A DNA stretch of 64,000 bases from Merdimonas faecis (GCF_001754075.1 NZ_MIEH01000003.1:23822-87821); one strand, 5' to 3'. Shown: positions 8,900-18,029, numbered from the stretch's first letter. Made by a program: numbers and translations. The notes: generated by a model not told the origin, from the sequence alone.

Positions 8900-8932
8900 G
8901 ATTGCAGCGCATAGGGGCTGCAATCTTTTTTT
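8900..8932 (+). terminator. Terminator after the XRE regulator
   Basis: GATTGCAG pairs with CTGCAATC and is followed by seven T residues. It separates the regulator from the oriT/mobC unit. Confidence 0.8.
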
Positions 8933-8990
8933 GCGCCAAATTAGAAAGAGAGTGCAACAAACGCTGCCTTTGAAACGGGATAAGGAGTAG

Positions 8991-9058
8991 ATAGCAAGCA
9001 CAGCAAACGAGTACCCGTTTGCGAAAAGTGCTTGTTGGGATAATCCCAAACCCTTATA
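8991..9058 (+). other. oriT candidate 1 (ICE A), upstream of mobC
   Basis: GCAAACGAGTACCCGTTTGC (9003-9022) is a hairpin. Downstream, TTGGGATAATCCCAA (9035-9049) is an inverted repeat followed by ACCCTTATA, 19 bp before the mobC start. The motif CTTGTTGGG...CCCAAACCCT...TATA recurs next to the mobC of Tn B (31936-31972) with its TATA side toward mobC, as expected for an origin of transfer. The nick site is not identified. Confidence 0.55.
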
Positions 9059-9076
9059 CCGAAAGGCGGTGCGGAA

Positions 9077-9406
9077 ATGGAAAACCGAAAGAGAAATATA
9101 CAGATGAAGTTTTACGTTACGGAAGAAGAAAAGCGGCTGATCGACGAGAAGATGAAGCAGCTTCCCATAAAGCAGTATGGGGCATACTTCCGTAAAATGG
9201 CGATAGACGGGTATATTCTTGTCGTTGACCGAAGCGACACAAAAGCATATATCCGGGAACTGCAAGCGGTGAGCCGGAACATCAACCAGATTGCAAAACG
9301 CGCCAATGCGACGGGGACGGTTTACAGGCAGGATATAGAGGACATTAAAAAGGCGGTGGACGAGATATGGCGGTTACAAAGACGCACCCTATTAAATCAA
9401 CCTTAA
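9077..9406 (+). CDS. mobC: MobC-like relaxosome accessory protein (ICE A)
   Basis: The 109-residue protein has an N-terminal ribbon-helix-helix-like segment (IQMKFYVTEEEKRLIDEKM) and the MobC signature VSRNINQIAKRANATG. MobC proteins bind oriT and help the relaxase open it. ATG 9077 follows AAAGGCGG. The end overlaps the relaxase start by 40 bp, the usual mobC-relaxase coupling. Confidence 0.85.
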   Translation: MENRKRNIQMKFYVTEEEKRLIDEKMKQLPIKQYGAYFRKMAIDGYILVVDRSDTKAYIRELQAVSRNINQIAKRANATGTVYRQDIEDIKKAVDEIWRLQRRTLLNQP

Positions 9407-10701
9407 AGGCTGCGATAGACTATATCTTAAATCCCGAAAAGACAGACGGGAAGCTGCTTGCGTCCTCTTTCGGCTGCGGGCTGGAAACCGCCGATATTGA
9501 GTTTGCATGGACGCGGGAAGCTGCCGGAGATCGCGGCACACATTTAGGGCGGCACTTGATACAATCCTTTGCGGTGGGAGAAACCACACCGGAAGAAGCG
9601 CACAAAATCGGCATGGAACTTGCCGGGGCGGTATTAGGCGGCAAGTATGAGTTTGTTTTGACAACTCACGTCGATAAAGACCATCTGCATAATCACTTGA
9701 TTTTCAACGCGGTTAGCTTCGTTGACTACAAAAAGTACCATTCCAACAAGCAAAGCTATCACTTTATCCGGCGCACCAGCGACAGGATATGTAAAGAGCA
9801 TGGGCTATCCGTCGTCGTACCGGGACAGGACAAGGGAAAAAGCTATGCAGAATACACCGCCGAAAAGCAAGGGACAAGCTACAAAGCAAAGCTGAAAACG
9901 GCGATAGATACTCTCATTCCCCAAGTGAAAGATTTTGACGAACTGCTGCGCCGCTTGCAGGAAATGGGGTATGAAATCAAACAGGGCAAATACATTTCCT
10001 TTCGCGCTGCCGGACAGGAACGGTTTACCCGCACAAAGACGCTCGGCGCGGCCTATACGGAAGAAGCGATAAAGGAGCGTATCAAGGGCGTGTATGTTGC
10101 CAAAACAAAAACGCTGCGGGAAGATAAGAAAATCCGGCTTATCGTCGATCTTGAAAACAGTATCAAAGCCCAACAGTCGGCGGGCTATGAACGGTGGGCA
10201 AAAATCCATAATCTGAAACAGGCTGCTAAAAGCATGAACTTCCTAACCGAAAACAAGATTGAGTATTATAGCGAACTTGAAAGCAAGATAGCCGATATTA
10301 TGACCGCTCATGACGCGGCGGCAAAGGCGGTTAAGGAAGTGGAACAGCGTATGTCTGATTTGTCGCTGCTTATCAAGCACACCACCACATACCGACAGTT
10401 AAAACCGATTTACGATGAATACCGAAAATCGCCGGACAAGGAAAAGTATCTGCGGGGGCATGAAAGCGAAATTATCCTGTTTGAAGCTGCGGCAAGGGCA
10501 TTAAAGGAAATGCAGATAAAGAAGCTGCCCGATCTCGCCGCGCTGCGCAAGGAGTATAGCAGCTTAAACGACAGAAAAAGCAAATTGTATGAAGATTATC
10601 GGCAAGCCAAGAAGCAAATGCAGGAATACGGCGTTGTCAAAAAGAACGTCGATAGTATTCTTTACCCGTCCCAAAGCAGGGCGCGGGAGCAGGAGCGATA
10701 A
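9367..10701 (+). CDS. Relaxase, MOBP/VirD2-like (ICE A)
   Basis: The 444-residue protein has the nuclease domain in about the first 220 residues. The metal-binding histidine motif is HVDKDHLHNHLIFN and a tyrosine-containing N-terminus (AAIDYILNPEK) supplies the likely nucleophile. A coiled-coil tail follows. It nicks oriT and stays attached to the 5' end for transfer through VirD4. It is the only long plus-strand transfer operon of ICE A; the channel genes run on the minus strand. Confidence 0.88.
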   Translation: MAVTKTHPIKSTLKAAIDYILNPEKTDGKLLASSFGCGLETADIEFAWTREAAGDRGTHLGRHLIQSFAVGETTPEEAHKIGMELAGAVLGGKYEFVLTTHVDKDHLHNHLIFNAVSFVDYKKYHSNKQSYHFIRRTSDRICKEHGLSVVVPGQDKGKSYAEYTAEKQGTSYKAKLKTAIDTLIPQVKDFDELLRRLQEMGYEIKQGKYISFRAAGQERFTRTKTLGAAYTEEAIKERIKGVYVAKTKTLREDKKIRLIVDLENSIKAQQSAGYERWAKIHNLKQAAKSMNFLTENKIEYYSELESKIADIMTAHDAAAKAVKEVEQRMSDLSLLIKHTTTYRQLKPIYDEYRKSPDKEKYLRGHESEIILFEAAARALKEMQIKKLPDLAALRKEYSSLNDRKSKLYEDYRQAKKQMQEYGVVKKNVDSILYPSQSRAREQER

Positions 10702-10812
10702 GGCGCAAAACATGGGGTGGCAAGTGGAATGTTAAGGGCTGAAAACGCCTGTGTTTCTGCGGCTTCCAGCGCATGAAAACGACATAGACGATAAAGTATA
10801 TTCAAACCCGCA

Positions 10813-10837
10813 AAAACGGCTTTCTAATTGTCCACGC
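10813..10837 (+). repeat. 25-bp repeat, inverted copy at 41516-41540
   Basis: The 25 bases beginning AAAACGGCTTTCTAATTG are present as an exact reverse complement at 41516-41540, 31 kb away in ICE A. One copy follows the relaxase operon and the other precedes the RepA-like gene. The region 10702-10850 holds no gene. Confidence 0.6.
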
Positions 10838-10850
10838 AAGGACAAAAAAA

Positions 10851-10894
10851 GAACAGGGGCGCGGTGCCGGAAATCGGCAACCGCGCCCCTGTTC
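10851..10894. terminator. Bidirectional terminator between convergent operons
   Basis: A perfect 15-bp stem GAACAGGGGCGCGGT/ACCGCGCCCCTGTTC sits between the plus-strand relaxase operon and the minus-strand operon ending at 10903. An A-tract lies on the left, giving a U-run for minus-strand transcripts. Confidence 0.75.
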
Positions 10895-10902
10895 TCTATG
10901 GG

Positions 10903-11112
10903 CTATTCCTCGTCGGTCAAGATAAACTCCCTTTCGGAAAACTCGCTGTCCGTCATGGCTTGCAGCTTGTTCACCGCTGCGGCGGCAAGCTGGCGCATAT
11001 CCTCGTCCATGTAGGGCATGGCGGCAAGGATATTTTCAAGCGTTGTTTCCCGGCTGTCCTCGGCGTAGATCGCAACAATGTTTTCTTCCTCAATGGTAAA
11101 GCGGGTATTCAT
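10903..11112 (-). CDS. Transposon-transfer-assisting (TTRAP) family protein (ICE A)
   Basis: The 69-residue acidic protein (MNTRFTIEEENIVAIYAEDS, then KLQAMTDSEF) is homologous to 56374-56589 in ICE D, which ends KLQAMNDTEF. The family is found in Clostridial conjugative transposons next to ArdC/YodL proteins. Its role in transfer is not defined. It follows the large anti-restriction gene by 4 bp. Confidence 0.72.
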   Translation of the reverse strand: MNTRFTIEEENIVAIYAEDSRETTLENILAAMPYMDEDMRQLAAAAVNKLQAMTDSEFSEREFILTDEE

Positions 11113-11116
11113 GCTA

Positions 11117-14100
11117 TCAAACCTCCAAATCCTTTTTATGCTCTTTCTGTTTATCTTTCGGCTGCTGCGCCGCCTGTTTCTTGTATTCGTCCAGCTTCTT
11201 CAAAATGGACGGTTTTTTCTGCGGCTGTTCCCGTTTCTCGGCTTTTACCGCTTTTGCAAGGTCGGTAACGGAAATCGCTTCCCCCGCCTTTGCCCGCTGC
11301 TCAAAATCTGCAACGGTGGGCGTTTGCGGCGTATTGTTGATAAGCCCGTCAAAATTGTTGTCGTTCTGCTCTATGGTGTCCTCGACGTGCTTTAAGGGAT
11401 TATCCCGCTGCGGCTGCTCGGCGGCTATGGCATAAGCCTGTGTGCCATTCCCCATAATGAGATACTTCCCGTCCTCCGACGCATGGTGAAAACCAAATCC
11501 CGCCGCTTCGATCTGTTCACGGCTCATATCGGTAATATGAAAATTGCCCCTCGGCGTTCTAACGGTTTCACCCGTCAAAAGGCTGTCGGGGGTCGCTTCC
11601 GGCTGCTGCTTTTCAAGCTGCCCGTCCTTGTAGGAATATCCTTGCGCCGCGATTGCTTCAAGGGTCTTGCCCGTAACGTCGCCATAAATCCGCTTGTCTG
11701 CGTCAACCAGCATTTGCAAAGTGTCTTGTACGGTGTCGGACAAGGCTTGCTGCTGTTCGGGCGGCAGCTTGTCAAATACGGGGGTCTGCTGCTCCTGCAA
11801 AAACTCCGGCACTTGCTGAAAACCGATACTGTCTACATAGTGGGCGGTGTCCTCGTCGTTCTGATGAAGCACAACAATGTCGGAAACGGAAAGGCTATGC
11901 CCCTTAAAGTCGGCGGGGTGGTCGATATTAAACCTTTCCCAAATGTCGCCCAGCGTCATATCCTTTGTAAGCGGTGCAGTATAGACGAGTTCATAATTTA
12001 CCCGGTCAATGGTAAGTCCAGCCGCTTGCAGACGGTCATAAGGCTCAAAGCGCAAGTCCCTTGTTTCGTCCCCGCGCTTTAACTGATAAATGGAAAAGGT
12101 ATCGCCCTGCTCCTGCTCGGCTTGCCGCTGCTGCTGCAACTCGGTAAAATGCCCCTCAATCTCGGTAATGAGTTCCTTTGCGGTGGTCTGTATTGTTTCA
12201 AGGGACGCTTTTAACTCGGTCATTTCCTTGCCGCTGCTCCAACCAGCCACATAGCCGAAAGAGTAATCGGAAGTATCAAGGCCGAAATGCTGGCAAACCG
12301 TATAAGCGACGCTTTCCGCTTCTACCTCGCAGGTATGGCGGTCAACGCGGTTTTGCTGCTCCGGCGGGGCGTTTAAGTCTACGTCGTGCAGCTTCGCATG
12401 GGCGATTTCGTGAATGGCGGTCTTTACCGCCTGTAATTCACTCACGCCCTCTTTGATTGCAATACGCTTGTCGGTCAAACTGAAATACCCATTTGCGCCG
12501 TTTGTGATCTGCTCAAATGCAATCGGGACGGGGGACGCTTTTTCAAGGGCGGCGAAAAAATCCTCGTACTGCTCCACATCGGCAAGCAGCGGTTTAACGG
12601 AAAGGTCGGGAAACTCCTTGCCCTCGGTCTGCGAAATATCAAAGACGGTTATAACCTTAAAGGCGGGGACGGTGATTTCCTTTTCTTCCTTTACCACTTT
12701 TCCCTCGCGGTCAAGCATGGGCTTTCTCGTTTCGGGGTCGATTTTATCAACCAGCTTTTTCACCTTGTAGGGCGCGGGGGCAAAGATTTTAATGCCTTTC
12801 TCGCCTTTCTTTACATGGCGGTCAAACTCTTTCTGCCATTGTGAATAGCCCTTTACCAAATTGCCGCCCTGCATGGCAATTAGGATAGTGTTATTCAAGC
12901 TGTAATCGTGAAACTTCGACATGGCAGTAAGAAACTCTTTGTAGCGGTCGCTGTCAAAAATCGCCTGTACGCCCTGTTCCAAACGCGCGGTGATCTCCTT
13001 TACCTTTTCGGCGGGCTTTTCGGAAGTAAGGATAATGGGGACGACGGGGCGGGGCTGCTGCGGCTCTGCGGCCTGTGCGTCTGCTTGCTGCGTTTCGGCT
13101 GCGTCCATATAGGCTTTGTCCTGTTCGCCGCGCTCCGGCTGCGGGTAACTCATAATGCGGTATTCTTCCGGCACTTCGCGCCCCTCAAACTGCCGTTCCC
13201 ACTCGTCGCCGCTTTCCACGATATAGCCGTACTCGGTAAACGCGCCTTTTTCCTGCGCGGCAGCGTTCCTGCCAAAAGTAGAAAGGTCAATGCCGCCTTT
13301 CCATTCTTCGGGCATTTGTACCATGCCGGATTGATTTAAGTAATAGTCGCCCAAATCGTGGTAGTTATGTACTTCGGGGATATGGACGTAGAAATCCACG
13401 TTGTAGGTGAAGTCAATTACCTGTCCAATATTTGCAAGCCCGTTTTTCTGCTGCAAGGCTGCGTTCAGCTTGCCAACCTCGGCGGGGTCAAGCTGTTCGA
13501 GCCGCGCCGCAAGAAAATTGAGTTCGTCCACGTCGGCGGCGCATACCATTTCATAAGGCAAGGCAATATGTTTCTCCGGGTCGTCGGAATAGCCGCGAAT
13601 GGAAAAATCCTGCGGGTTGTCGGCGGTAATGCCGACGTTCCGCATAGCTTCGTGCAACTGCTCCTTTGTGGCGGGCATATCCAGCCAATAGCCGCCGGGG
13701 TCGCCCGCGTCAAAGCGGCTGCGGTTGCCTATCATAATAGAAAACTGTTCGCTCATGTGTTCACGCTCCTTTTCCTGCCCGGTATTTTCGGGGATAGCTG
13801 CCGCCTGTTGCTGCTGCGGGGGTTCTTCGCCCTCTATGGTGTAGTCCGGCATGAGCATACCGTTTACTTTGAAATAGTCGGCGTACTCCTGCGGGATAGG
13901 CGGGGAGATTTCCGTAAACAGACGGTCATACGCTTTGATACGCCCATTCAGATACTTTTCCATAGCTGCCTTGTCGGTGAAAACCTTTCTATCTTGTCCG
14001 GCAATCTTCGCTTGGGTTCTGCTTGGGCTGTTGGTGCGCACGCTCCATGTAAGCGTCCATGAATACGGGATAGATTTCTGCGCTTCTTTGTCGTAGCGGG

Positions 14101-14464
14101 TATTCTCGTAAATGTAGTAATTCATCTGATATACCCGGTTGCTGCGAATATGGCGGTTATGCTCGGTGGTCTGCCACTCGTTAGCGGTGTGCTGGACGTG
14201 CGGCGTTCTCACATATTCAAGTGTTTTATCCAGCAAAAGCGTTCTTCCCGCCTGTTCTTCCCATGCGGCGGCGCGTTCTTTAAGGTCGTCAAAAATCGCC
14301 TGTTCTGCCGCCGCGCTTTCGCTGCGCATGGAAAGTAGCTGCGCAATCGGCAAGGAAGCATAAGGGGCAATCTCCCTGTCCTTTGCTTCAAAATATATCC
14401 GGCGTTCTATCCGCATGGTTTCGGCGGTTTCCAATTTGTCATGGTCGTATGAGGAATACGGCAT
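11117..14464 (-). CDS. ArdA-ArdC-YodL anti-restriction fusion protein (ICE A)
   Basis: The 1115 residues fall into four parts. Residues 1-236 are of unknown type. Residues 237-450 resemble ArdA (FSIMIGNRSRFDAGDPGGYW; YHDLGDYYLNQSG), a DNA-mimic anti-restriction protein. About 475-760 is an ArdC-like ssDNA-binding and metallopeptidase region with HEIAH. About 800-915 is a YodL-like region (FSIYQLKRGDETRDLRFEPY). An internal AAAGGAG lies 9 nt before ATG 13756 (codon 237), so a shorter ArdA-ArdC product may also be made. It probably protects incoming ICE DNA from host restriction. Confidence 0.78.
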   Translation of the reverse strand: MPYSSYDHDKLETAETMRIERRIYFEAKDREIAPYASLPIAQLLSMRSESAAAEQAIFDDLKERAAAWEEQAGRTLLLDKTLEYVRTPHVQHTANEWQTTEHNRHIRSNRVYQMNYYIYENTRYDKEAQKSIPYSWTLTWSVRTNSPSRTQAKIAGQDRKVFTDKAAMEKYLNGRIKAYDRLFTEISPPIPQEYADYFKVNGMLMPDYTIEGEEPPQQQQAAAIPENTGQEKEREHMSEQFSIMIGNRSRFDAGDPGGYWLDMPATKEQLHEAMRNVGITADNPQDFSIRGYSDDPEKHIALPYEMVCAADVDELNFLAARLEQLDPAEVGKLNAALQQKNGLANIGQVIDFTYNVDFYVHIPEVHNYHDLGDYYLNQSGMVQMPEEWKGGIDLSTFGRNAAAQEKGAFTEYGYIVESGDEWERQFEGREVPEEYRIMSYPQPERGEQDKAYMDAAETQQADAQAAEPQQPRPVVPIILTSEKPAEKVKEITARLEQGVQAIFDSDRYKEFLTAMSKFHDYSLNNTILIAMQGGNLVKGYSQWQKEFDRHVKKGEKGIKIFAPAPYKVKKLVDKIDPETRKPMLDREGKVVKEEKEITVPAFKVITVFDISQTEGKEFPDLSVKPLLADVEQYEDFFAALEKASPVPIAFEQITNGANGYFSLTDKRIAIKEGVSELQAVKTAIHEIAHAKLHDVDLNAPPEQQNRVDRHTCEVEAESVAYTVCQHFGLDTSDYSFGYVAGWSSGKEMTELKASLETIQTTAKELITEIEGHFTELQQQRQAEQEQGDTFSIYQLKRGDETRDLRFEPYDRLQAAGLTIDRVNYELVYTAPLTKDMTLGDIWERFNIDHPADFKGHSLSVSDIVVLHQNDEDTAHYVDSIGFQQVPEFLQEQQTPVFDKLPPEQQQALSDTVQDTLQMLVDADKRIYGDVTGKTLEAIAAQGYSYKDGQLEKQQPEATPDSLLTGETVRTPRGNFHITDMSREQIEAAGFGFHHASEDGKYLIMGNGTQAYAIAAEQPQRDNPLKHVEDTIEQNDNNFDGLINNTPQTPTVADFEQRAKAGEAISVTDLAKAVKAEKREQPQKKPSILKKLDEYKKQAAQQPKDKQKEHKKDLEV
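13754..13773 (-). promoter_or_regulatory. Internal ribosome-binding site at the ArdA part of the fusion
   Basis: On the minus strand AAAAGGAG precedes an in-frame ATG (13756) by 9 nt, at the exact start of the ArdA-like domain. It suggests that the ArdA part was once, or still is, translated independently. Confidence 0.5.
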
Positions 14465-14491
14465 ATTCTTTCATCACGTCCTTTCTCGGTC

Positions 14492-14593
14492 ATATAAGGG
14501 TTTGGGACTATCCCAACAAGCAAAATGCCCGCGCTCTCTATGGGAAGCGCGGGCATTTCTCGCAAACGGGTACTCGTTTGCTGTGCTTGCTAT
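14492..14593 (-). other. Second oriT-like/structured element, upstream of the anti-restriction gene
   Basis: This repeats the element at 8991-9058 in inverse orientation. It has the hairpin GCAAACGGGTACTCGTTTGC (14562-14581) and the inverted repeat TTGGGACTATCCCAA with the AACCCTTATA side pointing to the ardA-ardC start. Between them is an extra 13-bp stem (14522-14559) absent from copy 1. It could be a second oriT or a leading-region single-strand promoter; the sequence does not decide between them. Confidence 0.5.
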
Positions 14594-14958
14594 GTAGTTG
14601 TTTTTATCCGTAAACGCCTGTTTCTCTCGCTTTGGGCTTTCTGTCTGCGGCGTATCTTTGCCGCGCAATCGGGGCAGTATTTCGCCCGGTTGCTGCCCGC
14701 CGCAAACGTGCTGCCGCATACCGCGCAACGCTTCAAATCGGTTTCCCCGCTGCGGGTGATCTGTTCGCAAAGCTGCCTGTCGGCGGGTAATACCGCTTCG
14801 CGGAAATAGCGGCATAGCAGCGAATAGCTGATACTCTGCACACAAACGCAAGTTTCCCCGTCGTCCAGCAGCAGACAATTCCCGCAATCGTTGTTTGCAC
14901 AAGCGGCGCGGGTCATTTTCTTTACGGCGCGGTATTGCTTTTCATCAAGCCTTATCAT
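14590..14958 (-). CDS. Cysteine-rich VLP-type protein (ICE A)
   Basis: The 122-residue protein has NDCGNCLLLDDGETCVC in its N-terminal half and CAVCGSTFAAGSNRAKYCPDC in its C-terminal half. It is clearly homologous to the Tn C and Tn B proteins at 432-818 and 29366-29752. It overlaps the end of topB by 4 bp, so the two are coupled. A zinc-binding nucleic-acid protein is likely, but the function is unknown. Confidence 0.8.
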   Translation of the reverse strand: MIRLDEKQYRAVKKMTRAACANNDCGNCLLLDDGETCVCVQSISYSLLCRYFREAVLPADRQLCEQITRSGETDLKRCAVCGSTFAAGSNRAKYCPDCAAKIRRRQKAQSERNRRLRIKTTT

Positions 14959-17030
14959 TTTCGGTTCTGCTCGACGCGGAAGTTTACATACTTGCCGCCT
15001 GTGTCGGCAAGCAGCACAACTCCGTCAAAGGTCTTTCCCGTCTTGGTCGAGTACATACCTTTGATTTTTACCTTTCCGTCTTTCAAAAGGGCGGCGGCAA
15101 TCGCCTTTGTGAAAGCCTTTTTGCGCTGCTCAAAAAAGCGGTCATTCTTCCACATCACAAAGCTGCAAGCCCTGTCGGAGCAGTAAAAGTTTTTCTTGCC
15201 CTCGTAAACCGCCGCGCCGCAACGGGGGCAAGTGCCGATTGCTTCCCGCTGCGGGGTAAACAGCTTCGCTTTATCCTCGGAAATCGCGGAATAGGTCTTG
15301 ACAAGCCCCGCTGTCATTTCCTCAATGCTGCGCATGAAATCGTCCGGGCTGTCGCTGCCTTTGGCAATCCCGGTAAGGCGGGTTTCCCATTCTGCCGTAA
15401 GCTGCGGGGACGTAAGGACTTCGGGCAGGATAGCGGCAAGGTTATACCCGTCCTTTGTGGGGATTAGCTTTTTGCCCTTGCGCTCGGCAAAGCCCGCGCT
15501 AATGAGTTTTTCAATGATACCCGCCCGCGTTGCGGTAGTGCCTAACCCTTTGCGCTCTGCGTCCTCCGGCGTTTCTTCCTTGCCCGCGTTCTCCATAGCG
15601 GACAGAAGCGTATCTTCGGTAAATGCCTTTGGGGGCTGCGTGTAACGCTCGGAGATCTCCGCTGCCGGATTGTCAAAGGTCTGCCCCTCGGCAAGCGGCG
15701 GCAAAACGGTTTCCGGCTCTGCGTCCTCGTCCTGTTCCTCGGACGCGGCGCGGGACAGCTTTTCAATCTCACGCCACCCCTCGCAAAGCGTCGTCTTTCC
15801 CTTTGCGGTAAAGGTATAACCGCCGCAAGAGATAACCGCCGTAACCGCTTCATATTCATAGGGCGCGGCTGCGGCGCAAAGCAGCTTCGCGCATACAAGG
15901 GTCATAAGTTTTGTTTCGCTGTCGGTAAGGGAAGAAAAGCCCGTTTTCAAAAACTCGGCTGTCGGCAAAATAGCGTGGTGGTCGGTTACTTTGCTGTTGT
16001 CGCAAACCCTTGTAAGGTCTGCTTGCAGCTTCACGTCCCGCATAAAGGGAAGCAGCGAACAAAGCCCGGTAATGAGTTCCTTTGTGCTGCGCTGCATATC
16101 GGAAGTGATATATTTGCTGTCGGTGCGGGGATAGGTCAAAAGCCGCTTTTCGTAGAGGGCTTGCGCATAATCAAGGGTCTGTTTCGCCGTAAACCCGTAC
16201 AGGCGGTTGGCTTCGCGCTGCAACGCGGTAAGGTCAAACAGCTTCGGCGGTGCAACGGTCTTTTTCTCTTTTTTGAGGGAAGTACAAACGGCTTGCGATT
16301 TCTCGCAAGCCGCTTTCATCTGCTGCGCCGCCGCTTCTTCGTTCAGCCTTTCGGACAAAGCCGAAACACCGCCCGCGTCCAGACGGACAACATGATATTT
16401 TTCTTTCTTAAAGCTGCTGATCGCATAGTCGCGGTTTACCAGCATGGTAAGGGTGGGCGTCTGCACTCTGCCGACATTCAGCGTTTTGTGATAGAGGATA
16501 GAGAAAAGGCGGGTCGCGTTAATCCCGACAAGCCAATCTGCCTTTGCTCTGCAAAGCGCGGATTGATAGAGGTTGTCATAGCTGCGCCCGTCTTTGAGGT
16601 TTGAAAAGCCCTCGCGGATTGCGCTTTCTTCCATGCTGCTAATCCAAAGGCGGGAAAAGGGCTTTTGGCAATTTACCTGTTCGTAGACAAATCGAAAAAT
16701 GAGTTCTCCCTCGCGCCCGCTGTCGCACGCATTGACAATCTCGGAAACGTCGCTGCGCTGCATAAGGTCTTTGAGTACGGAAAACTGCTGCTCCTTGCCG
16801 CTGGCAACGGTAAACTGCCAATCCTGCGGGACAATGGGGAGATCGTCATACTTCCATTTTCGGTACTGCTCGTTGTAGGTTGCCGCGTCTGCAAGGCTAA
16901 TCAAATGCCCGATACACCACGACACAAGGTAGCCGCTGCCCTCAAAATATCCGCTGCGCTTTTCATTCGCGCCAATAACGGCGGCAATCGCCGCCCCGAC
17001 GCTCGGTTTCTCTGCAATTACAAGTTTCAT
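14955..17030 (-). CDS. topB: DNA topoisomerase III, type IA (ICE A)
   Basis: The 691-residue protein has an N-terminal Toprim domain (MKLVIAEKPSVGAAIAAVIG), the active-site tyrosine in LTYPRTDSKYI and a C-terminal zinc ribbon (CPRCG...CSDRAC). It decatenates or relaxes DNA, probably at the transferred or circular ICE. It is standard in this ICE family and has a 699-residue homolog in ICE D. Its ATG overlaps the stop of the DUF4366 gene by 4 bp. Confidence 0.93.
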   Translation of the reverse strand: MKLVIAEKPSVGAAIAAVIGANEKRSGYFEGSGYLVSWCIGHLISLADAATYNEQYRKWKYDDLPIVPQDWQFTVASGKEQQFSVLKDLMQRSDVSEIVNACDSGREGELIFRFVYEQVNCQKPFSRLWISSMEESAIREGFSNLKDGRSYDNLYQSALCRAKADWLVGINATRLFSILYHKTLNVGRVQTPTLTMLVNRDYAISSFKKEKYHVVRLDAGGVSALSERLNEEAAAQQMKAACEKSQAVCTSLKKEKKTVAPPKLFDLTALQREANRLYGFTAKQTLDYAQALYEKRLLTYPRTDSKYITSDMQRSTKELITGLCSLLPFMRDVKLQADLTRVCDNSKVTDHHAILPTAEFLKTGFSSLTDSETKLMTLVCAKLLCAAAAPYEYEAVTAVISCGGYTFTAKGKTTLCEGWREIEKLSRAASEEQDEDAEPETVLPPLAEGQTFDNPAAEISERYTQPPKAFTEDTLLSAMENAGKEETPEDAERKGLGTTATRAGIIEKLISAGFAERKGKKLIPTKDGYNLAAILPEVLTSPQLTAEWETRLTGIAKGSDSPDDFMRSIEEMTAGLVKTYSAISEDKAKLFTPQREAIGTCPRCGAAVYEGKKNFYCSDRACSFVMWKNDRFFEQRKKAFTKAIAAALLKDGKVKIKGMYSTKTGKTFDGVVLLADTGGKYVNFRVEQNRK

Positions 17031-17752
17031 ACTTCCTCGTCCTCCTGCTCGGTTTCTAATTCTTCCTCGTCGTCCTCGTCAAAATCGAGATCGTCAAGGT
17101 TGCTGCTGCCTTTTGCCGCGTCCTTTTTGGGCTTCATAATCTTAAAGTAATAGAACGCGCCGCCGCTTACTGCGGCAAGAAGCAGCACGACAAGCAGAAT
17201 AGCACCGCCCATGCCGCCGCCTTTATCTTCCTCCGGCTCCGGCTGCTCGGTTTCTTCCGGCTCCGGCTCGGCTTCCTTGCCCGCGCACTCGCTCATATTG
17301 ACGCTGCAAACGGGGCAATCGGTGTTGACGCTTCCGGCAACGCATTTTTCAGTACAGCTACAAGCGGGGGCTTCGGTCTGTTCGTCCTCCATAAGCTGCA
17401 AAAGGTCTTTTTCATCAACTTGATTGAGGAAATGGACGGTGTTTTCTCCGTCCTCGGCGCGGTCAATGATGAAGTAAAAATAGTTTCCGTTTTTCGTAAC
17501 GACGGTAATAAACTGCTTATCGCCGGACGCTTCGCCCGTTATGTCGTCCACAAGGCTCATGTTGCCCTCCGGCGTTAAAGGCTGCGGCTCATAGCCGCCC
17601 GTCGTTTCTTCCGGCTCGGTTTCGGTTACGGGGGTAGGCGGCTCGTCGCTCACGTCACCGCCGCCCGCAAAAGCGGTAACAGAAAAGCCGCCCATGAGTA
17701 CAAGGGCGGCAAGCAAAGCGGTAACGCTGCGGAACAGTTTTTTATGCTTCAT
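17027..17752 (-). CDS. CD1107/DUF4366-like membrane protein (ICE A)
   Basis: The 241-residue protein has an N-terminal signal (MKHKKLFRSVTALLAALVLM) and an extracellular domain with a clustered CSCTEKCVAGSVNTDCPVC motif. A proline/glutamate-rich linker, one transmembrane helix (GGAILLVVLLLAAVSGGAF) and an acidic cytoplasmic tail follow. It is a surface component of the transfer apparatus whose exact role is unknown. ATG 17752 lies inside the end of the DUF4315 gene. Confidence 0.8.
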   Translation of the reverse strand: MKHKKLFRSVTALLAALVLMGGFSVTAFAGGGDVSDEPPTPVTETEPEETTGGYEPQPLTPEGNMSLVDDITGEASGDKQFITVVTKNGNYFYFIIDRAEDGENTVHFLNQVDEKDLLQLMEDEQTEAPACSCTEKCVAGSVNTDCPVCSVNMSECAGKEAEPEPEETEQPEPEEDKGGGMGGAILLVVLLLAAVSGGAFYYFKIMKPKKDAAKGSSNLDDLDFDEDDEEELETEQEDEEV

Positions 17753-18008
17753 CTTCGGTTTCCTCCTGTTCGTCGGTATAGTCTGCGTCCGGCTGCGGCA
17801 AAGCAATTTCGCCGCTGGCGTAAGCGGAGAGGAACGCGGCAAGCTGCGCCCCGTCAAGGTGTACCGCTTTCACCATTTGAACGATCTGCGCATTTTCTTC
17901 CTCGATTTTCTGCGCTTCAAGGTCTTTCAGTCTTTTTTGGTATTCAAGGATTTTCGCCCTCGTTTTCTCAATATCCCGTTCGATACGGTCAAGTTTCGTG
18001 TTTGCCAT
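17742..18008 (-). CDS. DUF4315-like small coiled-coil protein (ICE A)
   Basis: The 88-residue protein starts with a long coiled coil (LDRIERDIEKTRAKILEYQK) and ends in an acidic tail. Its homolog at 49555-49812 holds the same place in ICE D, between the CD1108-like hydrolase and the DUF4366 protein. The function is unknown. Confidence 0.78.
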   Translation of the reverse strand: MANTKLDRIERDIEKTRAKILEYQKRLKDLEAQKIEEENAQIVQMVKAVHLDGAQLAAFLSAYASGEIALPQPDADYTDEQEETEDEA

Positions 18009-18029
18009 AGAAATAAACTCCTTTCAAAG

